Positions 46,080 to 55,228 of a DNA stretch of 64,000 bases are shown piece by piece. Position 1 is the stretch's first letter; every line of letters begins with the position of its first letter. The position numbers and the translations under genes were made by a program. The notes below the pieces were generated by a model. That model did not search any database and was not told the DNA's origin. It saw only the letters and a program-made list of their open reading frames with translations. The stretch lies in contig NZ_LT670848.1 in NCBI RefSeq assembly GCF_900142975.1, forward strand, positions 930,001-994,000, given 5' to 3'. The stretch is from Salegentibacter salegens. Lineage in GTDB: Bacteria > Bacteroidota > Bacteroidia > Flavobacteriales > Flavobacteriaceae.

Positions 46080-46544
46080 TTAAAACTCAAGCGTTTTAGA
46101 AATTAACTTCTTGTATTCCTGGACATTTCTTTCATATTTTTTCTGTAACCTAAACCATAAAAATATCCCTATAGCTAAAGTAATAGCTGCTAATACATAC
46201 ATAGGAATATCACTATTTCCTAAAAATATAGCAATTACAAACCCCAAACCTAAAAACAGATGTGTAAATATTACAAATTTCCATAAAAAGTGTTGATTAA
46301 ACGAAATATCTACATTGGTCTCCCCTTTCGCATCTGCATTAGATAATCTTCCATTTACAACAACGTTATTATGATAAAGGATGTACCATGCATACAGAAG
46401 ACGTTTCCGAATTTTAAATGATATTAAATTACTACCGTCACTTTTTATATCGAATGCAAATCCGTTCACAGCTCCTATTGAAGCTTCTAAATTTTCACTT
46501 ATCTCGTTAGGATTACGCTTTACTTTAAAATTCCAGTTTTTCAT
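46080..46544 (-). CDS. Hypothetical two-helix membrane protein
   Basis: 154 residues. The first ~85 residues are a soluble beta-rich domain (SIGAVNGFAFDIKSDGSNLISFKIRKRLLYAWYILYHNN). Two membrane helices follow (WKFVIFTHLFLGLGFVIAIFLG and MYVLAAITLAIGIFLWF), then a basic cytoplasmic tail. No family recognised. It has no close neighbour on its strand. Confidence 0.6.
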   Translation of the reverse strand: MKNWNFKVKRNPNEISENLEASIGAVNGFAFDIKSDGSNLISFKIRKRLLYAWYILYHNNVVVNGRLSNADAKGETNVDISFNQHFLWKFVIFTHLFLGLGFVIAIFLGNSDIPMYVLAAITLAIGIFLWFRLQKKYERNVQEYKKLISKTLEF

Positions 46545-46640
46545 AATATTATTTTTGAAGGAGTGTTGTACTCCATAATTGAAGCTTAGTCTATTTGCAA
46601 ATAAATTTAGTTATTTTCACACTAATGATGCCCACTGTTT

Positions 46641-46946
46641 CTAAATCAATCTCTTCTTTTCTATTACTTTTAAAGTAGCCCACATCAATAGCCCAACAAT
46701 TATGACCAAAGGAATTGTTGTAAAAGGCGCAAGATTTCGTGGGGTATCATTGGAGACTTTTTGAAGCGTAATTTGCTGTTTTTCTGTTCTTTCGTATTCT
46801 TCAAAAAATCCATTTTCATTTAGATCATATTTTTCTAATTTATTTTCATAATACTTTTCCTGCATCACAATAAATAAATTAGCTAAGAGATAGAGGGTGA
46901 AAGAAAATATTAAACTGTATTTGATCTTATTTTTTGTCAATTTCAT
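46641..46946 (-). CDS. Small membrane protein with an EF-hand-like loop
   Basis: 101 residues. A membrane helix at 10-28 (YSLIFSFTLYLLANLFIVM) and a second at 78-94 (FTTIPLVIIVGLLMWATL) enclose a ~50-residue soluble loop. In it, DLNENGFFEEYE fits the 12-residue EF-hand calcium loop: D at 1, N at 3 and 5, G at 6, E at 12. A single EF-hand without a clear paired helix may bind weakly or be fortuitous. Function unknown. Confidence 0.6.
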   Translation of the reverse strand: MKLTKNKIKYSLIFSFTLYLLANLFIVMQEKYYENKLEKYDLNENGFFEEYERTEKQQITLQKVSNDTPRNLAPFTTIPLVIIVGLLMWATLKVIEKKRLI

Positions 46947-47041
46947 TTTTGGTTAAAATTTTTGAACAGTTATTTGGTTAACAAGTTCCACCGGTAGATG
47001 CTAACTTGTTGGTTTACTATTTTATTTTCCGGTTACTAAAA

Positions 47042-47449
47042 TTATAGATTTTCTATAATATTCGCTATTTGAAATGAATCGCTGTTGTAACCAGTTTTAA
47101 CCCACTGAACTTTTATTGCACTTATTTGATTATTTTTTAATTGCGTGTTATCTAAAATTTTAAATCCGTTCTTTCTATAAAATTCGATAGGGGATTTGTA
47201 AGTATTACCATTAACTTTAATATAACTGTCAGATTTTATAACCCACCTATTCACTTCTTTATTAGCTTCCTTAGCCATGTCCAGAAGTTGTGTACCGTAT
47301 TTTTTTCCTTGAATTGCAGAATCTAAAATTGCTAAAAACCATCTTTCATTATCTCTGATGAAGTCTGAGTACCAACCTTTGACTTTATTTTTTTCATCTG
47401 TTACCAGGGTATGATTCTTATCTTTTAGCTTTTTTAAATAATCATCCAA
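47042..47449 (-). pseudogene. GNAT acetyltransferase, 5'-truncated
   Basis: About 135 residues from a TTG; no ATG is available and the upstream frame is that of a broken HAD gene. The body has KGWYSDFIRDNERWFLAILDSAIQGKKYGTQLLDMA, the GNAT acetyl-CoA loop (Q-G-K-K-Y-G standing for QxxGxG) and IEFYRKNGFKIL, the FYxxxGF helix. The first strand and helix of the fold (~30 residues) are absent, so it is probably inactive, although translation from a non-ATG start cannot be excluded. Confidence 0.6.
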
Positions 47450-47697
47450 TTCTGATTCAATTAATTATGTAACTCTTGACCCAACCATTTGCTCTACTTC
47501 TTTTTAGCTTTTATGTGTCCATGGAAATTTCTCATACCAAAATTTAGTTACTTCAGAGGTGGTCATTGATTGGGTGATTTTGCTATGCTCTTCAGTTACT
47601 TGTACTCCGAAATAAGAAAAAATTTCTTTTTCTGCCTGCTTCCAAATCTTTTCTGTGTCAATTATAACACCATCCATATCAAAAGAAAACTTACCTT
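47450..47697 (-). pseudogene. HAD phosphatase (HxpB-like) N-terminal relic
   Basis: Reads FSFDMDGVIIDTEKIWKQAE, then SYFGVQVTEEHSK and FWYEKFPWTHKS, matching the beginning of 2-deoxyglucose-6-phosphatase-like HADs. Two in-frame TAA codons follow (near 47505 and 47466), and the frame then runs directly into the truncated GNAT at LDDYLKK. No start ATG is in frame. It is a decayed fragment fused by deletion to its neighbour. Confidence 0.7.
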
Positions 47698-47720
47698 TCC
47701 TTCATAAAACCTTTCTAGTA

Positions 47721-48383
47721 ATGAAGCCTAAAATCATAATTTTTGATGTGAATGAAACCCTTTTAAACCTAATCCCTTTAAAAGAAGAGATAAATGCCGC
47801 TCTGGAACATGAAATGGGTTTTGAGGTTTGGTTTCCAAAATTACTGCATTATTCCCTGGTGGAAACCACTACCGGTACCTACAATAATTTTAGTGAAATT
47901 GCCGCGGCTACCTTTAAAATGATCTCGGGGAAATTTGATAAGGATTTTTCTGATTCAGAAATTAAAAATATTCTTTCTGAAATCACTAAACTCCCTCCCT
48001 ATCCAGATGTAAAACCAGGTTTGAAACAATTAAAAAATGCAGGCTATAAGCTTATTGCTTTTAGCAATGGCAAACCCGATGTTTTAAATGCACAGCTTAA
48101 ATTTGCTGAAATAGATTCATTATTTGAAGGAATTTATAGCGTTGAAGAAATTAAAAAATACAAACCACATCCAGAAAGCTATCAATATATTCTAAACAAA
48201 TACCAGGTTAAAGCTCAAAAAGCTTTAATGGTAGCGGCTCACTCCTGGGATATTATAGGTGCGCAACATGCCGGTTTGCAAACCTGTTTTGTAGAAAGAC
48301 CCGGGAAAAAGTTTTATGATTTAGCCGAAAAACCTAATTTTTCAGTTTCAGAAATCACTTCTATTTTAGAGCAAATTAGCTAA
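47721..48383 (+). CDS. Haloacid dehalogenase type II-like HAD hydrolase
   Basis: 220 residues from the ATG at 47721; the frame extends upstream but over the relic on the other strand. IIIFDVNETLLNL holds the nucleophilic Asp (D9) of motif I. LIAFSNGKPDVL is motif II, KKYKPHPESYQYIL the motif III lysine, and MVAAHSWDIIGAQHAGLQTCFVERPG motif IV. The FDVNETL form and overall length are those of L-2-haloacid dehalogenases, though many family members have other substrates. Its 3' end overlaps the next convergent gene by eight bases. Confidence 0.87.
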   Translation: MKPKIIIFDVNETLLNLIPLKEEINAALEHEMGFEVWFPKLLHYSLVETTTGTYNNFSEIAAATFKMISGKFDKDFSDSEIKNILSEITKLPPYPDVKPGLKQLKNAGYKLIAFSNGKPDVLNAQLKFAEIDSLFEGIYSVEEIKKYKPHPESYQYILNKYQVKAQKALMVAAHSWDIIGAQHAGLQTCFVERPGKKFYDLAEKPNFSVSEITSILEQIS

Positions 48384-48816
48384 AAAATGGGAAAACCACG
48401 GCTGCGCTTATTCCGAATAAAATATGGGCAATAATAAGTTGATGGTAGAATTGACTAAAATCAATTTCAGGAGGGTTTCTATTTAATTTAAACATCACCT
48501 TCCACCCTACAATCCCAACAATTCCAGCTATAAAACCCAAAAGAGCACCGGAAATTATTCCGACTGAAAAGTTGGTAAATTCCCATATAAGACAAAAAAT
48601 AAAAACAAAGATCCAACCGATTATAAAATGAATAATCCAGCCAAAAAAATGATTTTTTGAAGGCTTTAGACTAATCATTTTAGATCTTGAAATTAAAGTG
48701 TTTAACAACTCTGGTTCCCTAAATTGTTTTGCTTTAAAATTAGAAAACAGATAACTAAAAACTGTCATTACAGTAGTCGCAACAAAACCCGAAGCTAAAA
48801 TTGAGAAAACATCCAT
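48376..48816 (-). CDS. Hypothetical membrane protein (four helices)
   Basis: 146 residues with about four membrane helices: SILASGFVATTVMTVFSYLF, FGWIIHFIIGWIFVFIFCLIW, GIISGALLGFIAGIVGIVGW and IIAHILFGISAAVVFPFF. Conserved-looking His residues lie in HFIIGW and QLIIAHILFG. It resembles small DUF2938-like membrane proteins, but I do not claim membership. It overlaps the HAD gene's 3' end by eight bases, tail to tail. Confidence 0.65.
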   Translation of the reverse strand: MDVFSILASGFVATTVMTVFSYLFSNFKAKQFREPELLNTLISRSKMISLKPSKNHFFGWIIHFIIGWIFVFIFCLIWEFTNFSVGIISGALLGFIAGIVGIVGWKVMFKLNRNPPEIDFSQFYHQLIIAHILFGISAAVVFPFFS

Positions 48817-49168
48817 TGATTATTTTTTTGCAAAATAAATATAAGTAAAATACAAGCTTCCTGATATATAAAATTTTAGTCTTGTTCGATTAAAAAACTA
48901 TAAAAGCTTCTAAAGGGCCTGTCATTAGATTGATCCATTAAATCAAGAAACTTTACCAGACCAAAAATGATTAAAACTGTTCTTGTGATTTTTTTCGCCT
49001 TCCGCTCATCTACATAAAATGGACACATGCTTAACAATTAATTTACCTTAAATTAACCTTCAGCTCATTCTATTAGGCTATCTTAAAAAAACTTATAGCA
49101 AACAGGTAAGCCTATATCAAAAGGCCTACAAAGCTTTTCTGTACTCGAATTATGAAACTTGAGAGCGA
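48817..49168. other. 352-bp region without a gene
   Basis: AT-rich sequence between divergent genes. It must hold the promoters of the minus-strand membrane protein and the plus-strand 70-residue protein, but no convincing TAnnTTTG/TTTG pair is seen. A short frame of 16 codons near 48968 is not credible as a gene. Confidence 0.4.
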
Positions 49169-49381
49169 ATGAAAGTATTTGGAAAAATAATAATGACCCT
49201 CGCGGTTTTACTAGGAAGTTTTGTGCTGATTGGCACTTTTACTTATGAACAGGAAAGTACCTTAAATGCCCCTCCAAAAATATTTGCTTTAGTTTTAGGC
49301 CTGGGAACCCTTGCTGCTATTTTTGTAATTTGGCAAAGAAAAAGTAATACTTCAGAAGAAGAAAACAATGCCGATTTTTAA
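49169..49381 (+). CDS. Small two-helix membrane protein
   Basis: 70 residues. KIIMTLAVLLGSFVLIGTFTY and KIFALVLGLGTLAAIFVIW are membrane helices joined by a short loop with Gln, Glu, Ser and Thr; the C-terminus RKSNTSEEENNADF is acidic. Good codon use and a clear ATG support a real gene. No known family. Confidence 0.6.
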   Translation: MKVFGKIIMTLAVLLGSFVLIGTFTYEQESTLNAPPKIFALVLGLGTLAAIFVIWQRKSNTSEEENNADF

Positions 49382-49512
49382 TTCTTCACTCTCCCTGTAA
49401 ATTTCTTTACTTCATATTTCTGTTTCCTTTAGAAAGTTAAATCGGTCTAAAAGCCTTGTTATAATTCGCCTTTCTTACTCCTGATCACTAATTTTAGTAA
49501 AAATGCTAGAAA

Positions 49513-50469
49513 ATGGAAAAAATTGAATTAGGAAAATCTGGATTAAAATCGGCTCCGATTATTTTTGGTGGTAATGTTTTTGGATGGACTCTCGATGAAA
49601 AAGAATCTTTTAAAATGCTTGACGAGCTATATGAACTCGGCTTCACTACCATAGACACTGCCGATGTTTATTCCCGTTGGGCAGATGCGGTTCCACACGG
49701 TACTTCAGAACGAATTATTGGCAAATGGATAAAAGACAGAAGAGTTAGGGATAAAATTAATTTAATTACCAAAGGCGGGTCTAGTTTGCAACCCGGCGGA
49801 CCAAAAAATAATTCTCGAGATTATCTTACCGGGGCAGTGCAGGATTCACTCTCAAGGCTACAAACCGATTATATAGACCTTTATTTCACTCATTTTGATG
49901 ACGGGGAAACACCGGTAAACCAAGCTCTGGAGGCTTACCAAAAGTTTATAGAAAGTGGTGAGATAAAACATATTGGCGCTTCAAATTTTTCTGCAGAAAG
50001 ATTACAAAAATCTTTAAATATAGCCGCTGAAAATAACTTACCGGCCTACGAAGTTTTTCAACCCGAATACAACTTAATGGTACGGGATAAATTTGAAGGG
50101 GAAATTGAAGAAATTTGTAGTAAAAATAATTTAGGAGTCATTCCTTATTTTTCTCTCGCCAGTGGATTCTTAACCGGGAAATATAGAAAAAAAGAAGATT
50201 TTGAAGGCAAAGAGCGAAAAATGTTCGCCGATAAATTCCTGAATGATCGGGGTGAAAAAATCCTGAAAAGCCTTGATGAAATTTCAGAAAATCATAATAT
50301 TTCTCAAGCAGGTGTTGCTCTTGCCTGGTTAATAAATAGACCAGGAGTAAGTGCACCAATTGCAAGTGCTACCAAATCTTCGCATTTAAAATCTTTTAAA
50401 GAAGCAGTTGAAGTTTCACTTTCAAGAGAAGATATGGAGGTTTTGAATAAAGGGAGTAAGCAAGAATAA
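49513..50469 (+). CDS. Aldo/keto reductase
   Basis: 318 residues forming a TIM barrel of the AKR family. The catalytic Asp and Tyr are in TTIDTADVYSRW and the Lys in NLITKGG. The fourth tetrad residue is probably the His of DLYFTHFDD. NADPH is contacted by ASNFSAERL and the C-terminal PIASATKSSHLKSFKEA loop. It reduces aldehydes or ketones; substrate unknown. It has no operon partners and is followed by a hairpin repeat. Confidence 0.9.
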   Translation: MEKIELGKSGLKSAPIIFGGNVFGWTLDEKESFKMLDELYELGFTTIDTADVYSRWADAVPHGTSERIIGKWIKDRRVRDKINLITKGGSSLQPGGPKNNSRDYLTGAVQDSLSRLQTDYIDLYFTHFDDGETPVNQALEAYQKFIESGEIKHIGASNFSAERLQKSLNIAAENNLPAYEVFQPEYNLMVRDKFEGEIEEICSKNNLGVIPYFSLASGFLTGKYRKKEDFEGKERKMFADKFLNDRGEKILKSLDEISENHNISQAGVALAWLINRPGVSAPIASATKSSHLKSFKEAVEVSLSREDMEVLNKGSKQE

Positions 50470-50491
50470 TAAAAAATAAAAACCCCTTATG

Positions 50492-50590
50492 GCGAAGAGA
50501 TTGCTTCAGCTAAAAAGCTTCGCAATGACGGAAAAAACAAGCTATACGTCATTGCGAAGCCGCTTTTTTCGGCGGTTGAAGTAATCTCAT
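50492..50590. repeat. MITE-like inverted repeat (CGTCATTGCGAAG type)
   Basis: GAGATTGCTTCA (50497) and CTTCGCAATGACG (50518) are mirrored by CGTCATTGCGAAG (50547) and TGAAGTAATCTC (50577), giving a ~95-bp near-palindrome. This is the pattern of short repeats widespread in flavobacterial intergenic regions. RNA made from it would fold into a long hairpin between the AKR gene and hisS. Confidence 0.8.
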
Positions 50591-50705
50591 CCAGGGAAAT
50601 TAACTTGGAAAAAAATCAGGAATTAAGAAAAGATTGCCTGGTTATAATTCCCATAATGTCGAATTATTCCCAGCATTAATAGTTTACTTCAGAGTAAAAT
50701 TTTTA

Positions 50706-52076
50706 TTAACCTAAAACCTTTACTAATTCATCAAAATCTACTTTTTCCTGTTCGCCTGTTTTCATATTTTTCAGGGTAAATTTTTGCATTTCCATTTCTT
50801 CTTCTCCAGCCAGAATTACAAACGGAACTTCGCGTTTGTTAGCATAATTCATTTGCTTTTTCATTTTCGCTGCATCAGGAAATAGTTCCGCAGTAATACT
50901 TTCACTTCTCAATTTATTTACGGCTTTTAGCGCGTAAAGTGCTTCTTCATCACCAAAATTGATGAAAAGCGCTTTAGTATTTTGGGTAACGGCTTTAGGA
51001 AAAAGATCAAGTTCTTCTAAAACCAAATAAATACGATCTAAGCCAAAAGAAATTCCCACACCACTCACATCTTTTAAACCGAAAATTCCGGTTAAGTCGT
51101 CGTATCTTCCGCCGCCGCCTATTGAGCCCATTTGCACCTTTTCTGGAGCTGAAACTTCAAAAATAGCTCCTGTGTAATAATTAAGTCCACGAGCCAGGGT
51201 TACATCAAGATCAAGTTTGGCAGTTTTTAAAGGCATTTCAGCGATAGCCTTTTCAATAAATTCCAGCTCTTCAATACCTTCTTTTCCGGTTTCGGAAGAA
51301 GCCAATATTTCTTTAATTCCGGCAATTTTTTGAGTAAAAGAACCCTTTAAACTAAAAATTGGCTGAATTTTTTCAATGGCGTTTTCAGAAATTCCTTTTT
51401 GCAGCATTTCTTTCTTTACACCCTCTTCCCCTATCTTATCCAGTTTATCTAGTGCTACTGTGAAATCAATAAGTTTATCTTTTTCACCAATAACTTCGGC
51501 AAAACCAGATAGCACCTTTCGGTTATTAATTTTAATAGTGACACCTTCTAATTTTAAAGCTGAAAAAACTGCATCGTATAATTGCACGAATTCTACTTCC
51601 TGCCAAAGGCTTTTACTACCAACTACATCTGCATCACACTGAAAAAATTCTCTAAAACGTCCTTTTTGTGGTCTGTCAGCTCTCCAAACTGGCTGAATCT
51701 GGTAGCGCTTAAATGGGAAATCTATTTCATTTTGATGCTGCACTACATAACGAGCAAAGGGTACGGTAAGATCGTATCGCAAGGCTTTTTCACTAATTGA
51801 AGATGTGATCTTTAAGCTATCTCTATTTTTGTAAGCTTCAGCATCGGCTTTCTTAAGAAAATCGCCCGAATTCAAAATTTTAAAAATTAATCGATCTCCT
51901 TCTTCCCCATATTTCCCCATAAGGGTATCAGAATTCTCAAAACTTGGAGTCTCGATAGGTTGAAAACCAAATTTTTTAAATTCGGTTTTAATTTGGTCGA
52001 AAATAAAATTTCTTTTAGCGACTTCGGCCGGGTTAAAATCTCGAGTTCCTTTTGGGATAGAAGGTTTTTGTGCCAT
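50706..52076 (-). CDS. hisS: Histidyl-tRNA synthetase
   Basis: 456 residues. It starts [21 protein letters not shown], the HisRS opening. Class II motif 2 is [28 protein letters not shown], and [14 protein letters not shown] is the histidine-specific signature. Motif 3 is [14 protein letters not shown]. The last ~95 residues form the anticodon-binding domain. It charges tRNA-His. It is transcribed alone with its 5' end facing the ABC permease gene. Confidence 0.96.
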   Translation of the reverse strand: MAQKPSIPKGTRDFNPAEVAKRNFIFDQIKTEFKKFGFQPIETPSFENSDTLMGKYGEEGDRLIFKILNSGDFLKKADAEAYKNRDSLKITSSISEKALRYDLTVPFARYVVQHQNEIDFPFKRYQIQPVWRADRPQKGRFREFFQCDADVVGSKSLWQEVEFVQLYDAVFSALKLEGVTIKINNRKVLSGFAEVIGEKDKLIDFTVALDKLDKIGEEGVKKEMLQKGISENAIEKIQPIFSLKGSFTQKIAGIKEILASSETGKEGIEELEFIEKAIAEMPLKTAKLDLDVTLARGLNYYTGAIFEVSAPEKVQMGSIGGGGRYDDLTGIFGLKDVSGVGISFGLDRIYLVLEELDLFPKAVTQNTKALFINFGDEEALYALKAVNKLRSESITAELFPDAAKMKKQMNYANKREVPFVILAGEEEMEMQKFTLKNMKTGEQEKVDFDELVKVLG

Positions 52077-52245
52077 AAAATTTTTAGGGTATAACTACCA
52101 TTTTTAGTTTAAAATTAGCGCCACAATGCGACTTAAACAGTGCTGCAAATATCTTAAATTTTAAATGAACCCAAACAAATTTCAGATTTTAAGTAACATT
52201 CTTCCATTTATGAAGTCTAACTAAATAGCACTGAAAAAACTTTCT

Positions 52246-53493
52246 ATGTTCGGGTTATTTAAAGAAAACATAAGCATCGCTTTTAATTCCATTAAAAGTC
52301 AGTTACTTAGAACCATACTTACCGTGTTGATTATCGCTATTGGAATCACTGCGCTGGTTGGAATTTTGAGTGCGGTAACCGCGTTGGAAAATACTATTAG
52401 TAGTGATTTTGCCTCTATGGGAGCAAATACCTTTAATATTCAACGCTATGAGTTCAATTCTCAACGCCAGGGCGGCGGTGAAGTTGAAAAAGTAAATCCT
52501 ATAATCACTTACCGGGAAGTACGTAAATTTGAAGAAAATTACCAGTATCCGAAAGCGCAAACTGCAGTATCATTTACTGGAACCGCAGGTGCTGAAGTTA
52601 AATATATCAACGAAAAAACCGATCCGGAAGTAAGGGTTCTTGGTGTTAACGAAAATTTTCTTGAGAATTCTGGTTTAAACGTAGAAAAAGGCCGGGAGTT
52701 CAATATTTTTGATATTCAAAATAATAATAATGTAGTAATACTGGGCTCTGATTTCGCCAAACCCGAAGGACTTTTTAAGGGTGCCGACCCTATAGATAAA
52801 ATAATTAGTATAAGAGGCGGCAAATTTAGAGTTATTGGAATATTGGAATCAAAAGGCTCTACCTTTGGAAACAATCAAGATCTACGGGTTTTAATGCCAA
52901 TACAAGTAGCTCGCTCTATGTTTACGCAGCCGCAAATAAACTATGCCGTAAGTGTGAAGGTTGATGATAAAGAATTATTGGAAGGCGCCCAGGATGAGGC
53001 AATCTTAACCTTTAGAAATATTAGGAAACTTAATCCTATAGAAGAAAATAATTTTGGACTGGAACGCAGTGACGATCTTATTAATCGAATTTTCTCCATT
53101 ACCAGTTATCTAAATTACGCGGCCTGGATTATTTCTATCATTACCATATTTGGCTCCTCTATAGCTTTAATGAATATTATGTTAGTAAGCGTAACCGAAA
53201 GAACCCGCGAAATTGGTGTTAGAAAAGCCCTGGGAGCAAAACGAAAAACTATTGCTACCCAATTCTTTATGGAAACCCTTATTATTGGCCAAATAGGTGG
53301 CCTTTTAGGAATTATCCTTGGAATATTGATTGGTATAGCCGTTTCTGCCGCAGCTGATTTTGACTTTACCACACCCTGGGTTGCTATCCTCTGGGCTACA
53401 GCAATTACGATTTTAGTAGCTATTCTCGCCGGAAGTTATCCCGCAGCCAAAGCAGCAAAACAAGATCCTATAGAATCACTTAGGTATGAGTAG
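52246..53493 (+). CDS. ABC transporter permease, MacB/FtsX type
   Basis: 415 residues. An N-terminal membrane helix (LLRTILTVLIIAIGITALVGIL) is followed by a ~220-residue periplasmic MacB-PCD domain, then three helices near residues 288-310, 335-358 and 380-403. TERTREIGVRKALGAKRKTI is the cytoplasmic coupling helix typical of the family. Such proteins move lipoproteins, peptides or drugs or act as mechanotransmitters with a separate ATPase. No ATPase gene is adjacent, so its partner lies elsewhere. Its stop codon begins a 7-bp tandem repeat. Confidence 0.88.
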   Translation: MFGLFKENISIAFNSIKSQLLRTILTVLIIAIGITALVGILSAVTALENTISSDFASMGANTFNIQRYEFNSQRQGGGEVEKVNPIITYREVRKFEENYQYPKAQTAVSFTGTAGAEVKYINEKTDPEVRVLGVNENFLENSGLNVEKGREFNIFDIQNNNNVVILGSDFAKPEGLFKGADPIDKIISIRGGKFRVIGILESKGSTFGNNQDLRVLMPIQVARSMFTQPQINYAVSVKVDDKELLEGAQDEAILTFRNIRKLNPIEENNFGLERSDDLINRIFSITSYLNYAAWIISIITIFGSSIALMNIMLVSVTERTREIGVRKALGAKRKTIATQFFMETLIIGQIGGLLGIILGILIGIAVSAAADFDFTTPWVAILWATAITILVAILAGSYPAAKAAKQDPIESLRYE

Positions 53494-53525
53494 TGAGTAG
53501 TGAATAGTGAATAGTGAATAGTGAA
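53491..53525 (+). repeat. Heptanucleotide tandem repeat (TAGTGAA)
   Basis: Five units: TAGTGAG followed by four TAGTGAA. The first TAG is the stop codon of the ABC permease. Changes in copy number would not affect the protein. The following 250 bases to the DUF6495 gene are AT-rich with nothing recognised. Confidence 0.75.
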
Positions 53526-53777
53526 ATTAGAGATTCTTCATTAGATTTTATTAATCCCGGTAAAAGCATAAATGGAAGCTAAAGGCTACTATTTTTCATT
53601 CCTTTTTATTCTGAAAGATATTCCAGGAGTAAGCATTACAATACCGTAATTCACAGTGAATGTATTGCTTTTTTTAACGATGAGGCCGAATGTAGATAGA
53701 AGAGAAGTTGAAAAAACAGAACTAAAATAAATTATTTAGAAAATAAATTCAACGGATTCTTAGGCCGATTTTTAGCC

Positions 53778-54254
53778 TTATTTACTCTCTACCATATTAT
53801 CAAAATAGCGATAAAGATCTCCTTTAGTAATATTCGCACCTTGTTTTATAAGTGCAAAAATATCCTTATTTCTATCCTCACTTAAAGCTTTAGAAGAAGT
53901 ATAAATATTTACAGATTCATCCAGCAAATTAGTTTGTAGCCAGCTGTAACCTTTTCTTGTGGTTAGATCTACTCCTTCGTGTTCAATTTTAATTGCAATA
54001 AGATGAATCGTGACTTCAGTAATATGAAAAAGGTAAATTTGATTGGCAGAAAAATGTTCCAGGAATTCCACTTTATTTAGAACACCTTCCCAAATAAGGT
54101 CACTAAAAACATCAAGCTCCTGCTCTGCCGCTTTTGGTTGCTCTTTTTTTATTTTCTCCCATTCATCGGCAGTAATAGATTGTGAAGCGAGGAAATTAAT
54201 GAATTCCTGCTTCATTTCTTCAAACTGTTCTTTGGTTAATCTGGAATATTTCAT
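53778..54254 (-). CDS. DUF6495 family protein
   Basis: 158 residues. It opens MKYSRLTKEQFEEMKQEFI and FLASQSITADEWEKIK, followed by ELDVFSDLIWEGVLNKVEFLEHF, the pattern I recall for the Bacteroidota DUF6495 family. The protein is acidic and mostly helical, without signal or membrane segment. Function unknown. It is separated from rplI by a repeat and a terminator, so it has its own promoter. Confidence 0.7.
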   Translation of the reverse strand: MKYSRLTKEQFEEMKQEFINFLASQSITADEWEKIKKEQPKAAEQELDVFSDLIWEGVLNKVEFLEHFSANQIYLFHITEVTIHLIAIKIEHEGVDLTTRKGYSWLQTNLLDESVNIYTSSKALSEDRNKDIFALIKQGANITKGDLYRYFDNMVESK

Positions 54255-54286
54255 TCTTAATAAAAATTAAATAGATCGATAAAAAT

Positions 54287-54366
54287 CGTCATCCTGAATA
54301 TATTTCAGGATCTAATTTGTTAGTAATTCTAAACTTGTTAGAAGCTGAAACCAGTTCAGCTTGACG
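54287..54366. repeat. Short interspersed repeat (CGTCATCCTGAA...TTCAGCTTGACG)
   Basis: The ends CGTCA-n3-TGAA and TTCA-n3-TGACG are inverted, with a second pair CTGAA...TTTCAG inside. It is of the kind scattered through flavobacterial intergenic DNA and can fold as a hairpin. Confidence 0.6.
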
Positions 54367-54418
54367 AAAATAATAACTCCGAAATGTTAATTGTGAATTA
54401 GGGTCTCAATAAAATAAG

Positions 54419-54447
54419 AAAAGCCCACTACTGGAGCGGGCTTTTAA
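54419..54447 (-). terminator. Terminator of the rpsF-rpsR-rplI operon
   Basis: AAAAGCCC and GGGCTTTT pair around an 11-base loop; on the minus strand a T-rich tail follows. It lies 18 bases after the rplI stop. Confidence 0.85.
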
Positions 54448-54464
54448 CTTTGTAATAAAATATA

Positions 54465-54914
54465 TTAAGCTTCAGATACTACATCAAAATTGTAAGTAGT
54501 CACTACTTCACGATGAAAACGTAAAGTTGCTTCGTACTGTCCTAATCTCTTGATGTTTCCACCTGCTATGCTAATAAATTTCTTATCGATTTGGATTCCT
54601 TCTTTAGCGAAAGCTTCAGCTAAATCACCATTAGTGATAGATCCAAATAATTTGTCTCCAGCACCAGCTTTAGCAGTTAACTTAACCTCTACATTATTAA
54701 GTTTTTCTGCTTGCTTCTTAGCTTCATCGATATGTTTTTGCTCTTTATAGGCTCTTTGCTTCAGGGTTTCAGCTAAAACTTTTTTAGCCGAAGGAGTTGC
54801 AAGATGTGCATATCCCTGAGGAATAAGATAATTTCTGCCATAACCGTTCTTCACGTTTACAACATCATCTTTAAAACCTAAATTATCTACGTCTTGTCTA
54901 AGTATCAATTCCAT
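54465..54914 (-). CDS. rplI: 50S ribosomal protein L9
   Basis: 149 residues. MELILRQDVDNLGFKDDVVNVKNGYGRNYLIPQGYA is the L9 N-terminal domain that binds 23S rRNA. A long helix follows, then the C-terminal domain with KLFGSITNGDLAEAF. It is the last gene of the rpsF-rpsR-rplI operon, 12 bases after rpsR, and looks intact. Confidence 0.97.
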   Translation of the reverse strand: MELILRQDVDNLGFKDDVVNVKNGYGRNYLIPQGYAHLATPSAKKVLAETLKQRAYKEQKHIDEAKKQAEKLNNVEVKLTAKAGAGDKLFGSITNGDLAEAFAKEGIQIDKKFISIAGGNIKRLGQYEATLRFHREVVTTYNFDVVSEA

Positions 54915-54926
54915 AATTGCCTCTTT

Positions 54927-55226
54927 TTATTTTAGTAAATCACCAACATATGGCATTAACGCAAGGTGACGTGCTCTTTTTACAGCAACAGCCACTTTTC
55001 TTTGGTATTTTAAAGAAGTACCGGTTAGACGGCGAGGTAACAATTTACCTTGCTCGTTTACGAAACTCATCAACCAATCTGGATCCTTATAATCGACATA
55101 CTTAATTCCAGACCTTTTAAAACGACAATACTTCTTCGTTTTACTAGTCTCTATATTAAGAGGAGTAAGATATCTAATCTCTCCGTCTTTTTTTCCTTTT
55201 GCTTGTTGTTCAATAGATGTAGCCAT
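54927..55226 (-). CDS. rpsR: 30S ribosomal protein S18
   Basis: 99 residues. The core [26 protein letters not shown], then [33 protein letters not shown], is diagnostic. S18 pairs with S6 on the 30S platform. The N-terminal ~25 residues are a Bacteroidota-type basic extension. It starts two bases after rpsF. Confidence 0.97.
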   Translation of the reverse strand: MATSIEQQAKGKKDGEIRYLTPLNIETSKTKKYCRFKRSGIKYVDYKDPDWLMSFVNEQGKLLPRRLTGTSLKYQRKVAVAVKRARHLALMPYVGDLLK

Positions 55227-55228
55227 AC

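Noticed and set aside
53491..53525. CRISPR-like array
   Set aside because: Seven-base tandem units without spacers; no cas genes in the window.
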